From: Pseudooctadecabacter jejudonensis
Lineage (GTDB): Bacteria > Pseudomonadota > Alphaproteobacteria > Rhodobacterales > Rhodobacteraceae
Direction of reading: 5' to 3'
DNA length: 64,000 bases
NCBI RefSeq assembly: GCF_900172275.1
Contig: NZ_FWFT01000002.1
Coordinates: 1 to 64,000 of the forward strand
The position numbers were made by a program, and so were the translations under genes. The notes beneath the pieces are model-generated. The model ran no database searches. It saw only the letters and a list, made by a program, of their open reading frames with translations, and was not told the origin of the DNA. Positions 8,223 to 15,686 of this stretch are shown here, in pieces. Position 1 is the stretch's first letter. Every line of letters starts with the position of its first letter.

Positions 8223-9143
8223 ATGCAAATCTACCTCCCCATCGCCGAAGTTTCGGTCAACGCCTTTTTGTTGCTGGGCCTTGGCGGGATTGTGGGCATC
8301 TTGTCCGGCATGTTCGGCGTGGGCGGTGGATTCTTGATGACGCCCCTGTTGTTCTTTATCGGCATTCCCCCCGCCGTGGCCGTGGCGACCGAGGCCAACC
8401 AGATTGTGGCCTCGTCCTTTTCCGGCGTCTTGGCGCACCTGCGGCGCAAGACCGTCGATTTACGCATGGGCACGGTGTTGCTGATCGGGGGGCTTGTTGG
8501 GGCGGCCCTTGGCGTTGTGCTGTTCAACTACCTGAAATCCTTAGGCCAGGTCGATCTGCTGGTGCGGCTGTGTTACGTCGTCTTTCTGGGGATCATTGGC
8601 GGGCTGATGTTCGTTGAAAGCCTGAACGCCATCCGCCGGTCGCGCAATCCGGCAACGGCTGTGCCCACGCGGCGCAAACACGGGCTGATCCATGCGCTTC
8701 CATTCAAGATGAAATTCCGCGTCTCGGGCCTTTATATCTCGGTTATTCCGCCGCTGTTGGTGGGGCTGTGCGTGGGCATTCTGGCCGCGATCATGGGCGT
8801 GGGCGGCGGGTTCATCATGGTGCCTGCGATGATCTATTTGCTGGGCATGCCCACCAAGGTCGTGATCGGCACATCGCTGTTTCAGATCATCTTTGTGACC
8901 GGTTTTACCACCTTGCTGCACGCCACGACAAACTACACCGTCGATGTCGTACTGGCCGTGCTGTTGCTGGTCGGCGGCGTGATCGGGGCGCAGATCGGCA
9001 CCCGTATCGGCGTCAAAATGAAAGCTGAACAGCTGCGCATCCTGCTGGCGATCATGGTGCTGGCCGTGTGCGGTAAACTGGCGCTCGATCTGCTGCTGAC
9101 ACCGGCGGAACTTTATAGCATCGGCGCGGCGGGGGGACACTGA
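8223..9143 (+). CDS. TauE/SafE-family (TSUP) membrane transporter
   Basis: A 306-residue polytopic protein with the duplicated TSUP motif: GILSGMFGVGGGFLMTPLLFFIGIPPAVAVATEANQ near the N-terminus and GILAAIMGVGGGFIMVPAMIYLLGMPTKVVIGTSLFQ in the second half. The start at 8223 follows GGAGG (8214-8218) at good spacing; an upstream in-frame start at 8187 is less likely. The family exports sulfite, sulfoacetate or other organosulfur anions; the substrate is not deducible. The stop codon overlaps the next start by one base, forming a TauE/TIGR02186 pair often seen in alphaproteobacteria. Confidence 0.88.
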   Translation: MQIYLPIAEVSVNAFLLLGLGGIVGILSGMFGVGGGFLMTPLLFFIGIPPAVAVATEANQIVASSFSGVLAHLRRKTVDLRMGTVLLIGGLVGAALGVVLFNYLKSLGQVDLLVRLCYVVFLGIIGGLMFVESLNAIRRSRNPATAVPTRRKHGLIHALPFKMKFRVSGLYISVIPPLLVGLCVGILAAIMGVGGGFIMVPAMIYLLGMPTKVVIGTSLFQIIFVTGFTTLLHATTNYTVDVVLAVLLLVGGVIGAQIGTRIGVKMKAEQLRILLAIMVLAVCGKLALDLLLTPAELYSIGAAGGH

Positions 9144-9907
9144 TGATCCGGGTCCTGCTTCTTTCCGTTCTTCTCATCCTGCCGACAAAGTCGGTCGTGG
9201 CCGAAGAAATCGTCCTTGGCCTCAGTCGGAATGAGGTTGCGATCACCGCGACCTTCGATGGCTCCGACGTGTTGATTTTCGGCGCGATCAAACGCGACGC
9301 CCCCGCCCCCGCAGGCGGCCCGTTGGAGGTGATCATCACCCTCGCCGGGCCTGACCAACCCGTGACCGTGCGCCGCAAGGAACGGGTGGTGGGCATCTGG
9401 GCCAACACCGACGCGGTTGAGGTCGACGCGGCGCCATCGTTCTATGCTGTCGCCACCTCGGCCCCCCTGCGCGACGTACTGAACGATACGGAAGACCTGC
9501 GGCACCATATCTCAATCCCGCGGGTGATCCGGTCCGTGGGCGCACCCGATACGGTCGCCAATGCCAGGGCGTTCACGGATGCCTTGATCCGCATCCGCGC
9601 AGGCAACGGACAATACCAAGTGCTCGAAGATCAGGTGTTGATCGAAGAAGAGACCCTCTTTCGTGGCCAGATCACATTGCCCGCTGCCCTGACCGAAGGG
9701 GCCTACACGGCCCGCATTTTCATCACCCGTGATGGTGAGGTTGTAGACCTCTACGAGACTGAAATCGCCGTGTTCAAAGCGGGGCTGGAACGGTTCTTGT
9801 TTGAGATGTCACGCAATCAGCCACTGTTGTACGGTCTGATGTCGCTGGCCATTGCGATCGCCGCAGGCTGGCTTGCCTCCGCCGCGTTCCGCATGTTCCA
9901 ACGATAA
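9143..9907 (+). CDS. TIGR02186-family membrane-anchored protein, partner of the TauE/SafE transporter
   Basis: A 254-residue protein with an N-terminal signal peptide (MIRVLLLSVLLILPTKSVVA, cleavage near AEE), a periplasmic beta-rich domain containing the conserved opening EIVLGLSRNEVAITATFDGSDVLIFGAIKR, and one C-terminal membrane helix (about 228-248: LYGLMSLAIAIAAGWLASAAF). This matches the uncharacterised TIGR02186 family, regularly encoded next to TSUP transporters. Function is unknown; a periplasmic accessory role for the transporter is inferred from the one-base overlap. Confidence 0.8.
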   Translation: MIRVLLLSVLLILPTKSVVAEEIVLGLSRNEVAITATFDGSDVLIFGAIKRDAPAPAGGPLEVIITLAGPDQPVTVRRKERVVGIWANTDAVEVDAAPSFYAVATSAPLRDVLNDTEDLRHHISIPRVIRSVGAPDTVANARAFTDALIRIRAGNGQYQVLEDQVLIEEETLFRGQITLPAALTEGAYTARIFITRDGEVVDLYETEIAVFKAGLERFLFEMSRNQPLLYGLMSLAIAIAAGWLASAAFRMFQR

Positions 9908-9956
9908 TCTAAATTTCGCGGAATTTAGATCACCAACAAAATTCCGGAATTTTGTT
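9907..9956. terminator. Two adjacent AT-rich palindromes between convergent genes
   Basis: Palindrome 1 spans 9907-9930 (arms ATCTAAATT and AATTTAGAT). Palindrome 2 is a perfect 22-base palindrome at 9935-9956 (half-site AACAAAATTCC). They fill the gap between the convergent TIGR02186 and SDR genes, and the second reaches into the SDR stop codon. Both would form hairpins on either strand, and the T-rich arms suit bidirectional termination. Confidence 0.6.
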
Positions 9957-10684
9957 CAGCCCCGCCCGACATATGGCATTTTCGTTGCCATGATCGTCTG
10001 AAACAAGGTGGTCGCGTGCAACGGCAGGTTCGCCATATGCCACACCGCATCCGCCACAAGATCCACCTCCATCGTGGGCGGCGGGGTCTGGCCATCGGCC
10101 ACCGCGCGGTCCACGATCCCTTGCAACAATTCGGTCTGGGCATTGCCAATGTCGATCTGGCTGACAGCGATATCAAAAGACCGACCATCCAGCGCCAGCG
10201 ATTTGGTCAACCCCGTTACACCATGTTTCGTGGTCGTATAGGTCACTGATCCTTCACGGGGCGCATGGGCCGAGATCGACCCGTTGTTGATGATCCGTCC
10301 GCCCATGGGCTCTTGGCCTCGCATCTGCCCAAAGGCCGCGCGGGCGCACAAAAACATGCCTGTCAAATTGACGTTCACGGCCTGCATCCAGTCGTCCACC
10401 GCGACCTCATCAATGGGGGCAGCGGGCGTGAACAGGCCTGCGTTGTTAAAGAGACAATCCAACCTGCCCGCCTGAGCCACAAAGTCTGCAAAGGCCGTGG
10501 TAACGGTCTTCGGCTGGGTCACATCGCAGGGCAGGACATGGGCGTGATCGCGCCCCTCCGCCACCTCACGCAGTGCCTCTTTGCGTCGTGCGATCAGGCC
10601 GACGGCCCAGCCTTCCTCCAGAAACCGCTCCGCCACGGCCCGCCCGATGCCACTGCTGGCGCCTGTCACGATAAGCGTTTTCAT
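9956..10684 (-). CDS. Short-chain dehydrogenase/reductase (SDR)
   Basis: Classical SDR, 242 residues. The Rossmann motif TGASSGIG lies at residues 7-14, NNAG at about 87-90, and the catalytic Ser (NNGSIS) and YxxxK (YTTTK) at about 150-158. The tail near 185 deviates from the usual PG motif (IDIGNAQTELL). Cofactor preference and substrate cannot be read. The start overlaps the helicase stop by four bases, so it is translationally coupled to it and may be the distal gene of the luxR-luxI unit. Confidence 0.88.
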   Translation of the reverse strand: MKTLIVTGASSGIGRAVAERFLEEGWAVGLIARRKEALREVAEGRDHAHVLPCDVTQPKTVTTAFADFVAQAGRLDCLFNNAGLFTPAAPIDEVAVDDWMQAVNVNLTGMFLCARAAFGQMRGQEPMGGRIINNGSISAHAPREGSVTYTTTKHGVTGLTKSLALDGRSFDIAVSQIDIGNAQTELLQGIVDRAVADGQTPPPTMEVDLVADAVWHMANLPLHATTLFQTIMATKMPYVGRG

Positions 10685-12219
10685 CCCTCATCCTCCTGCG
10701 TCTCAAGTGCCAGAGGTGCCGGTGCCGTGCGCAAATCATCCGTCGTCAAGAGCCCGCTGGGCCGCGCCAGCCGGTTGCGCACCACCCAACACAGTTTGTT
10801 TTCCGCCCGGGTGATCGCCACATAGGCCAGCCGTTTCCACAGCGGCTGCCCCGCCTCGACCCGTCCCATGCGCGAGGCTGCGTAAATGTCCGGCGCAAAG
10901 ACCTGCACCGTGTCCCACTGCGATCCTTGCGCCTTGTGGATGGTCACCGCCGCGCCATGCAAGAAGGTGGCCCCCATCTTGGCTGCAAACGGAATGAACG
11001 GCTCCTCATCCCCTTCGAATTCGATCTTCACAATTGACGCCGCACTCAGCTGCGGGTCTTCGGCCCCCATCACATGCAGGCGCGAGAACCCAGGTTTGCG
11101 ACCGGGCCCCAAGTAGACCACCTGCGCCCCTTTGATCAGGCCACGGGCCTCAAGATCCAGCCGTTTTTTGCGGTGCTTCATGGGCAATTCAATGCCGTCG
11201 CAAATCAGCGGCTCGCCCTCCAGAAGTTCATCATCGGGCGCGCCGTAAGCTGCGCGAAAGGCGTGGATCAGTTTGATCCGCGTGGCATTGCGCCAAACCA
11301 GACAGGGAGACCGTGCCATCAGATCGCTTTCCACCCGCCCGGCCATAACCACACGGTCATCCTTGGCCGCAGCCTCCCCCACAAGCTTTTCAAAGGCGTA
11401 GAAATCCACCGCTGGATCTGCCAGCGCATGCGCCAGATCAAGGATGGGGTTGTCAGCGGTCTGCCGGTGCACGCGGCTCAGCTCCAGCTTGCGCGGGGCA
11501 GGCAAGGTATCAAACACCATCTGCCCGCCCTCCGCCTTAACGGGCGGCAGCTGGGCCGGGTCACCGAACAAAACCAACGTCGGAAAGATATCCTTCAGGT
11601 CTTCGAATTGCTTGGCGTCCAGCATGGAGGATTCATCGACAAACCCGATGTCCAGCGGATCTTCGCGCCGCTTCCAACCGGTGATGAAATCGGACCCACG
11701 CAGCCCGGCCGCCGCAAGGGCCGCGGGCACCGACGAATTCTTCTGATAGCTGTCGAACGCCCGTTCCAGCGCCACATCGGTCAGCCCCTCGATCTCGGGT
11801 TTGTCGCCTTGACCGGCCAGCCATTCGGCCACCTTTTCAAACTCTGGATCATAGACGGGCGTGTACAGAATGCGGTGGATCGTGGTTGCGGGCACACCAC
11901 GTGTGCGCAACACCGATGCGGCCTTGTTGGTGGGCGCAAGGATCGCCAGCGTGCGGCGGTCGCGTTTTTTGCGGCCTTCCCAATCGCCAGACACCACATC
12001 GACGCCCGCCGCCTGCAGCGCCTTGAACAACTGGGCCAACAGCAAGGTCTTGCCGCTGCCTGCTTTGCCCAGGACCGCCAACGTGGAATTGTCAGGATCC
12101 TCAGCGGGGGGCAGCGTTGTCCCCTCCACCAGATCGACGCCGACCGACTGCAACAGGTCCGATACGGTGTCCCACGCATCGGCTTGATCTTCGGAAAGGG
12201 TGAATGCGGGAAGGGCCAT
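10681..12219 (-). CDS. RecD/Dda-like superfamily 1 DNA helicase
   Basis: A 512-residue SF1B-type helicase. Motif I (Walker A) is GKAGSGKT at about residues 51-58, motif Ia APTNKAASVLR, motif II FVDESSML (DExx variant DESS), motif III LVLFGDPAQLPPV, motif V GAAVTIHKAQGSQWDTVQVF and motif VI RLAYVAITRAENKL. The length resembles phage T4 Dda and stand-alone RecD2-like helicases, without a RecD N-terminal extension. It lies 39 bases after luxI on the same strand and overlaps the SDR gene. A role in DNA repair or replication restart is probable, but the partner is unknown. Confidence 0.88.
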   Translation of the reverse strand: MALPAFTLSEDQADAWDTVSDLLQSVGVDLVEGTTLPPAEDPDNSTLAVLGKAGSGKTLLLAQLFKALQAAGVDVVSGDWEGRKKRDRRTLAILAPTNKAASVLRTRGVPATTIHRILYTPVYDPEFEKVAEWLAGQGDKPEIEGLTDVALERAFDSYQKNSSVPAALAAAGLRGSDFITGWKRREDPLDIGFVDESSMLDAKQFEDLKDIFPTLVLFGDPAQLPPVKAEGGQMVFDTLPAPRKLELSRVHRQTADNPILDLAHALADPAVDFYAFEKLVGEAAAKDDRVVMAGRVESDLMARSPCLVWRNATRIKLIHAFRAAYGAPDDELLEGEPLICDGIELPMKHRKKRLDLEARGLIKGAQVVYLGPGRKPGFSRLHVMGAEDPQLSAASIVKIEFEGDEEPFIPFAAKMGATFLHGAAVTIHKAQGSQWDTVQVFAPDIYAASRMGRVEAGQPLWKRLAYVAITRAENKLCWVVRNRLARPSGLLTTDDLRTAPAPLALETQEDEG

Positions 12220-12258
12220 GGCGGGACACTATCCCCGCCACCGGCCATGTTCCAGCGG

Positions 12259-12897
12259 TTACGCGGCGCGCGCCTGCAATTTCAGAGGACGCGATCCAAA
12301 GGCGCGGGCGTACCAGTGTTCCGACACCGTGGACGACACGCCTGCACGTAGCAAAACGCGCATCCGGTCAATCGGGTCAAACGTCCACAGTCCCACGCTG
12401 ATCTTTGCGCGGCCTTCGCCGGTGCTGCCCAAAACATCGGGGCTTGCCCCGATCATGCGGTAAATGCGCACCATGCGCGCATCGAACACGCCGACACATT
12501 GTGTGATGCCAAAGCCGCGCCCGATCTCGATGCCGCCCAGAACCAGCGCCGCCGCCACGCGGCTGTTGCTGTCACACGACAGACAAAAACGGGTGGATTC
12601 CCAGATGTGGGGGCTTTGCACCCTGTCGCCGTCCATCAAATCGCTGAAGTGGTCATTGACCATCGTGGGGCCTGTGGTTGGCAAAAACCGCATGGACCCG
12701 CCGTGGCTGCCATCGGGCTGTTGCCAGATGACATACAGCGGATCGCAGGCGTCGTATTCATCGCGTTCATAGCCTTGGGCATCAACCGCGACATCCCATT
12801 TCAACCGGTCGCGGAATTGCGCGGCGCGGTCGCGAAACATCGTATCTGAAAGTTTGGGGTAAGCGTCGAGTTGTGATCCGTAAAGATATCGTAGCAT
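12259..12897 (-). CDS. luxI: LuxI-family N-acyl-homoserine lactone synthase
   Basis: A 212-residue autoinducer synthase that would join S-adenosylmethionine to an acyl-ACP chain to make an AHL signal. The conserved N-terminal catalytic set is visible: MFRDRAAQFRDRLKW (the R..F..W residues), ERDEYDACDPLYVIW (the paired Asp) and GGSMRFLPTTGP (the Arg). WESTRFCL follows near residue 100 with the E-x-x-R pair. A GGAGGC sequence sits four to five bases before the ATG. It lies 99 bases downstream of luxR on the same strand. Acyl-chain length cannot be predicted. Confidence 0.93.
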   Translation of the reverse strand: MLRYLYGSQLDAYPKLSDTMFRDRAAQFRDRLKWDVAVDAQGYERDEYDACDPLYVIWQQPDGSHGGSMRFLPTTGPTMVNDHFSDLMDGDRVQSPHIWESTRFCLSCDSNSRVAAALVLGGIEIGRGFGITQCVGVFDARMVRIYRMIGASPDVLGSTGEGRAKISVGLWTFDPIDRMRVLLRAGVSSTVSEHWYARAFGSRPLKLQARAA

Positions 12898-12996
12898 GTG
12901 GGCCTCCGTCCGTATGACGAAGACCCTAGGGCGGGTGGTTTAATGCCCTCTTTTCAGACCGTTCGGTGGGTGTTGCGCGGCACGTCGAAACGGGCG

Positions 12997-13779
12997 CTAT
13001 TCCGCAGCCTCAATCGCTTCGCGCCCGGGCCATTTGCCCTGCGCCGCACGGGCAGCGCCGCCCATGATGATATGGCCCTCTGACACCGCGCGGGCAATTG
13101 CGTGCATGGTATTGCTGGCCGACAGTTTGAACCGCGCGCTTTCGATGTAGGCCCGCAACGTGTGCTCCGACAGGTTCAACGTCTGCGCCACCTGGCCCCG
13201 TGAATACCCCATGGCCAAATACGTCAGCACATCCACCTCACGGCCGGACAAGGGTTTGACAGGTTCTGGACGCCGCTTGTCCTCAATCTCCAGCGCTTTT
13301 TGATTGAACGAATGGGCGCACAGGATCAAATCGCGCCGGTGCGTTTCGGTGAAATCGGCCCAGTCCTCATCCGTCGCGTTGTGAGACAGTGAAAACAACG
13401 CGAACTGCCCGCTGGGGCCGCGAATGGGGATGGAATAGCCTTGGTTGCCCACGCCCGCCTCAATCGCTTCCTTGCGAAAGGCGATGGCGGGTTTGCTGGA
13501 CCAATCCAGCTCTTTCCAATCCACGGGGTGGAACCGTTGGAAACAGCCGATGATAACGGGGTCAATGCGAACGTAATCGTTCTGCACGTACCGGGTAATC
13601 CATTCGATGGAATAGGTGCCACAGCCGTATTGTTCGCCATCCGCAGACACCCAATGATAGCCCAGATGGGCCACACCGTAATGGTCGCGCAGGGCTTCGG
13701 TGCAGGTCTGTAGGGCGCTAAGCTCCGTGGCCTGTTCGAGTGTCGCCAAATGGCGGCGAAGGTTGCCTTGCATTCTCAT
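12997..13779 (-). CDS. luxR: LuxR-family quorum-sensing transcriptional regulator
   Basis: A 260-residue regulator with an N-terminal autoinducer-binding domain (about 10-165) and a C-terminal LuxR helix-turn-helix (about 180-235: PLSGREVDVLTYLAMGYSRGQVAQTLNLSEHTLRAYI). Ligand-pocket residues typical of AHL receptors are present: W43, the Y-x3-DYVRIDPV segment, W85-type VDW and the later Gly of NQGYSIPIRG. The start at 13779 (MRMQG) or 13773 is favoured; a longer frame would add an Arg-rich N-terminus. No good Shine-Dalgarno precedes it, but an upstream small ORF overlaps the start by about 60 bases, suggesting translational coupling. Confidence 0.9.
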   Translation of the reverse strand: MRMQGNLRRHLATLEQATELSALQTCTEALRDHYGVAHLGYHWVSADGEQYGCGTYSIEWITRYVQNDYVRIDPVIIGCFQRFHPVDWKELDWSSKPAIAFRKEAIEAGVGNQGYSIPIRGPSGQFALFSLSHNATDEDWADFTETHRRDLILCAHSFNQKALEIEDKRRPEPVKPLSGREVDVLTYLAMGYSRGQVAQTLNLSEHTLRAYIESARFKLSASNTMHAIARAVSEGHIIMGGAARAAQGKWPGREAIEAAE

Positions 13780-13933
13780 TCGCCGCGAACGGCGCCCCCT
13801 CTTGCATCGACGTGAGCTCAGCCTGCGCAACAGTCGAGGTCACTTCAAGCTGGTGAGCCAGCATGGGCAACCCGTTCTGGTCAGCAAATGTGCGAAGGTC
13901 GGCGATTACGTCGATGATCCATTTCTGTCCCAT
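13718..13933 (-). CDS. Small ORF (71 codons) overlapping the start of luxR
   Basis: Starts MGQKWIIDVIADLRTFADQN after a near-perfect AAGGAG Shine-Dalgarno sequence at ideal spacing, much better than the one for luxR. The first 45 residues form an amphipathic helical peptide with Trp5; the remainder after about residue 50 overlaps the luxR start in another frame and looks low-complexity. The reading frame ends inside luxR, so ribosomes finishing it could re-initiate at luxR. I recall similar WIIDV-ADLRTFA peptides beside luxR genes in related bacteria, but this is memory and was not checked. Function unknown. Confidence 0.65.
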   Translation of the reverse strand: MGQKWIIDVIADLRTFADQNGLPMLAHQLEVTSTVAQAELTSMQEGAPFAANENARQPSPPFGDTRTGHGA

Positions 13934-13955
13934 GAATGAGTCTCCTTTTGAGGGG

Positions 13956-13971
13956 TTAACGAAAGGTTAAC
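13956..13971. promoter_or_regulatory. CtrA-type binding box upstream of the luxR unit
   Basis: TTAA (13956-13959), seven bases, TTAAC (13967-13971) matches the alphaproteobacterial CtrA full-site consensus TTAA-N7-TTAAC. The same bases can be read as two GGTTAAC direct repeats 11 bases apart. The site is 22-38 bases upstream of the small ORF start codon, which is a promoter-proximal position for the minus-strand luxR unit. Confidence 0.55.
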
Positions 13972-14228
13972 ACTTGAGGGCCACAGGGGGTTTTCCTGCG
14001 CCTGTTCCTCACTTTTCCATGTTTCTGGGGGCTTACCTACCCGCTGAAACCACCCCGCTATAAATGGGGAGGGTCCGATTCCCTAATATATTGGTTTTTC
14101 ATGGGTCATTCGGCGTCCAAATCCGCGCACTCGCCCATAGGGTGATTCGGGCCATTCGAACTATCGCAGGTCTGCGGCCTGTCTTACAGCCGCGGCCCCA
14201 CCCTAGTTCCCCCCCATCGGATCGATGC
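13972..14228. other. Intergenic region without a gene, upstream of the luxR unit
   Basis: Between the CtrA-type box and the ccr terminator I find no credible gene on either strand. An A/T-rich patch near 14082-14105 and a small GC hairpin near 14172-14192 (arms GCGGC and GCCGC) are the only visible structures. The region presumably contains the promoter of the minus-strand luxR unit; I could not assign -35/-10 boxes with confidence. Confidence 0.4.
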
Positions 14229-14258
14229 AAAAAACCCGCACGACAAAGATCGTGCGGG
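14229..14258 (-). terminator. Intrinsic terminator of ccr
   Basis: Hairpin CCCGCACGA (14235-14243) with TCGTGCGGG (14250-14258), six-base loop, and six A's at 14229-14234, which read as a T-run on the minus strand. It lies 27 bases after the ccr stop codon. Confidence 0.88.
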
Positions 14259-14285
14259 CCAGTCTCAGGGGAAAAGATTTCAGCG

Positions 14286-15572
14286 TCAGCCTTTGGCGGC
14301 AATCACATCTTCAAGGGTGCGCAGACCGGTTGTCGGGGCCTGAACCAGCACCGACATATTGCCCGGCTTGTGTTCATTGCGCAGCATTTTGGTGTGCGCG
14401 TCGGGCAGTTGATCCCAAGGGAACACTTCGGACATGCACGGATCCAGACGACGTTCCACCATCAGGTTGTTGGCCGCCGACGCCTGCTTGAGGTGGGCAA
14501 AATGGCTGCCCTGCAGACGTTTCTGGTGCATCCACATGTAGCGCACGTCAAAGGTGCAGTTGAACCCTGTGGTGCCAGCACAGATCACGACCATGCCGCC
14601 CTTTTTACAGACCAACGTGGACACAGGGAACGTGGACTCACCGGGGTGTTCGAACACCATGTCGACATTGTTGCCCTTGCCTGTGATATCCCAGATGGCC
14701 TTGCCGAACTTGCGCGCCTCAGTGAACCACTCCTTATATTCAGGCGTGTTTACCGTCGGCAGCTGGCCCCAGCAGTTGAAATCCTTGCGGTTGATGACGC
14801 CCTTGGCGCCCAGCCCCATCACGAAGTCCCGTTTGTCCTCGTCCGAGATCACGCCGATCGCATTGGCACCCGCCGTATTGATCAACTGGATCGCATAGGA
14901 CCCCAAACCGCCCGATGCCCCCCAGACCAACACGTTCTGGCCCGGTTTCAGGTCATGGGGTTCATGCCCGAACAGCATCCGATAGGCCGTCGCCAGCGTC
15001 AGCGTGTAACACGCGCTTTCTTCCCACGTCAGGTGCTTGGGCCGCGGCATCAACTGTTGCGCCTGCACGTTTGTGAACTGTGCGAACGATCCGTCCGGCG
15101 TCTCATACCCCCAGATGCGCTGGCTGGTGGAAAACATCGGATCACCGCCGTTGCATTCCTCATCATCGCCATCATCCTGGTTGCAATGGACGACAACCTC
15201 ATCGCCCACTTTCCAGCGTTTCACCTTGTCGCCCACCGCCCAAACGATGCCCGACGCGTCGGAGCCTGCGATGTGATAGGGCGCGCCGTGGCCGTCGAAG
15301 GGGGAAATCGGTTGGCCCAAACCGGCCCAAACGCCGTTGTAATTCACGCCCGCCGCCATCACGAGGACGAGAACTTCGTTGCTGTCCAACGTCGGCACGT
15401 CGACGACTTCAACCTCAAACGCCTTGTCCGGTTCACCATGACGTTCACGGCGGATCGTCCAAGCATACATCTGCGCGGGCACATGGCCCATGGGTGGAAT
15501 TTCACCCATCTCATAGAGGTCTTTCACCGGTGCCTTCGCAGTCGCGGCATTTTCTTGGGTGTCGAGGGCCAT
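14286..15572 (-). CDS. ccr: Crotonyl-CoA carboxylase/reductase
   Basis: Signature enzyme of the ethylmalonyl-CoA pathway: NADPH-dependent reductive carboxylation of crotonyl-CoA to ethylmalonyl-CoA. The start at 15572 gives MALDTQENAATAK; an ATG nine bases upstream sits directly on the GGAG sequence and is too close. The 428-residue protein is a zinc-less MDR enzyme: N-terminal YAWTIRRERHGEP, GVNYNGVWAGLGQPIS near the active site, HCNQDDGDDEECNGGDPMFS, and the Rossmann motif VLVWGASGGLGSYAIQL. These match well-studied Ccr proteins closely. It has its own terminator. ecm lies 1.6 kb away on the other strand. Confidence 0.96.
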   Translation of the reverse strand: MALDTQENAATAKAPVKDLYEMGEIPPMGHVPAQMYAWTIRRERHGEPDKAFEVEVVDVPTLDSNEVLVLVMAAGVNYNGVWAGLGQPISPFDGHGAPYHIAGSDASGIVWAVGDKVKRWKVGDEVVVHCNQDDGDDEECNGGDPMFSTSQRIWGYETPDGSFAQFTNVQAQQLMPRPKHLTWEESACYTLTLATAYRMLFGHEPHDLKPGQNVLVWGASGGLGSYAIQLINTAGANAIGVISDEDKRDFVMGLGAKGVINRKDFNCWGQLPTVNTPEYKEWFTEARKFGKAIWDITGKGNNVDMVFEHPGESTFPVSTLVCKKGGMVVICAGTTGFNCTFDVRYMWMHQKRLQGSHFAHLKQASAANNLMVERRLDPCMSEVFPWDQLPDAHTKMLRNEHKPGNMSVLVQAPTTGLRTLEDVIAAKG

Positions 15573-15686
15573 ATCGCTCATCTCCGTCTAAAACTCCGAG
15601 TGCCGCGCCGCAGAATCGGCGCGTTGAAGCAAGAATTAGAGACGGCAAAGCAATAAAGCAACCCAATGATTGCCAGTATTGTAATT

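Noticed and set aside
12898-12996. A lux box between luxR and luxI
   Set aside because: Only a four-base dyad (ACCG-TT-CGGT at 12958-12967) is visible, not a 18-20-base lux-type palindrome.
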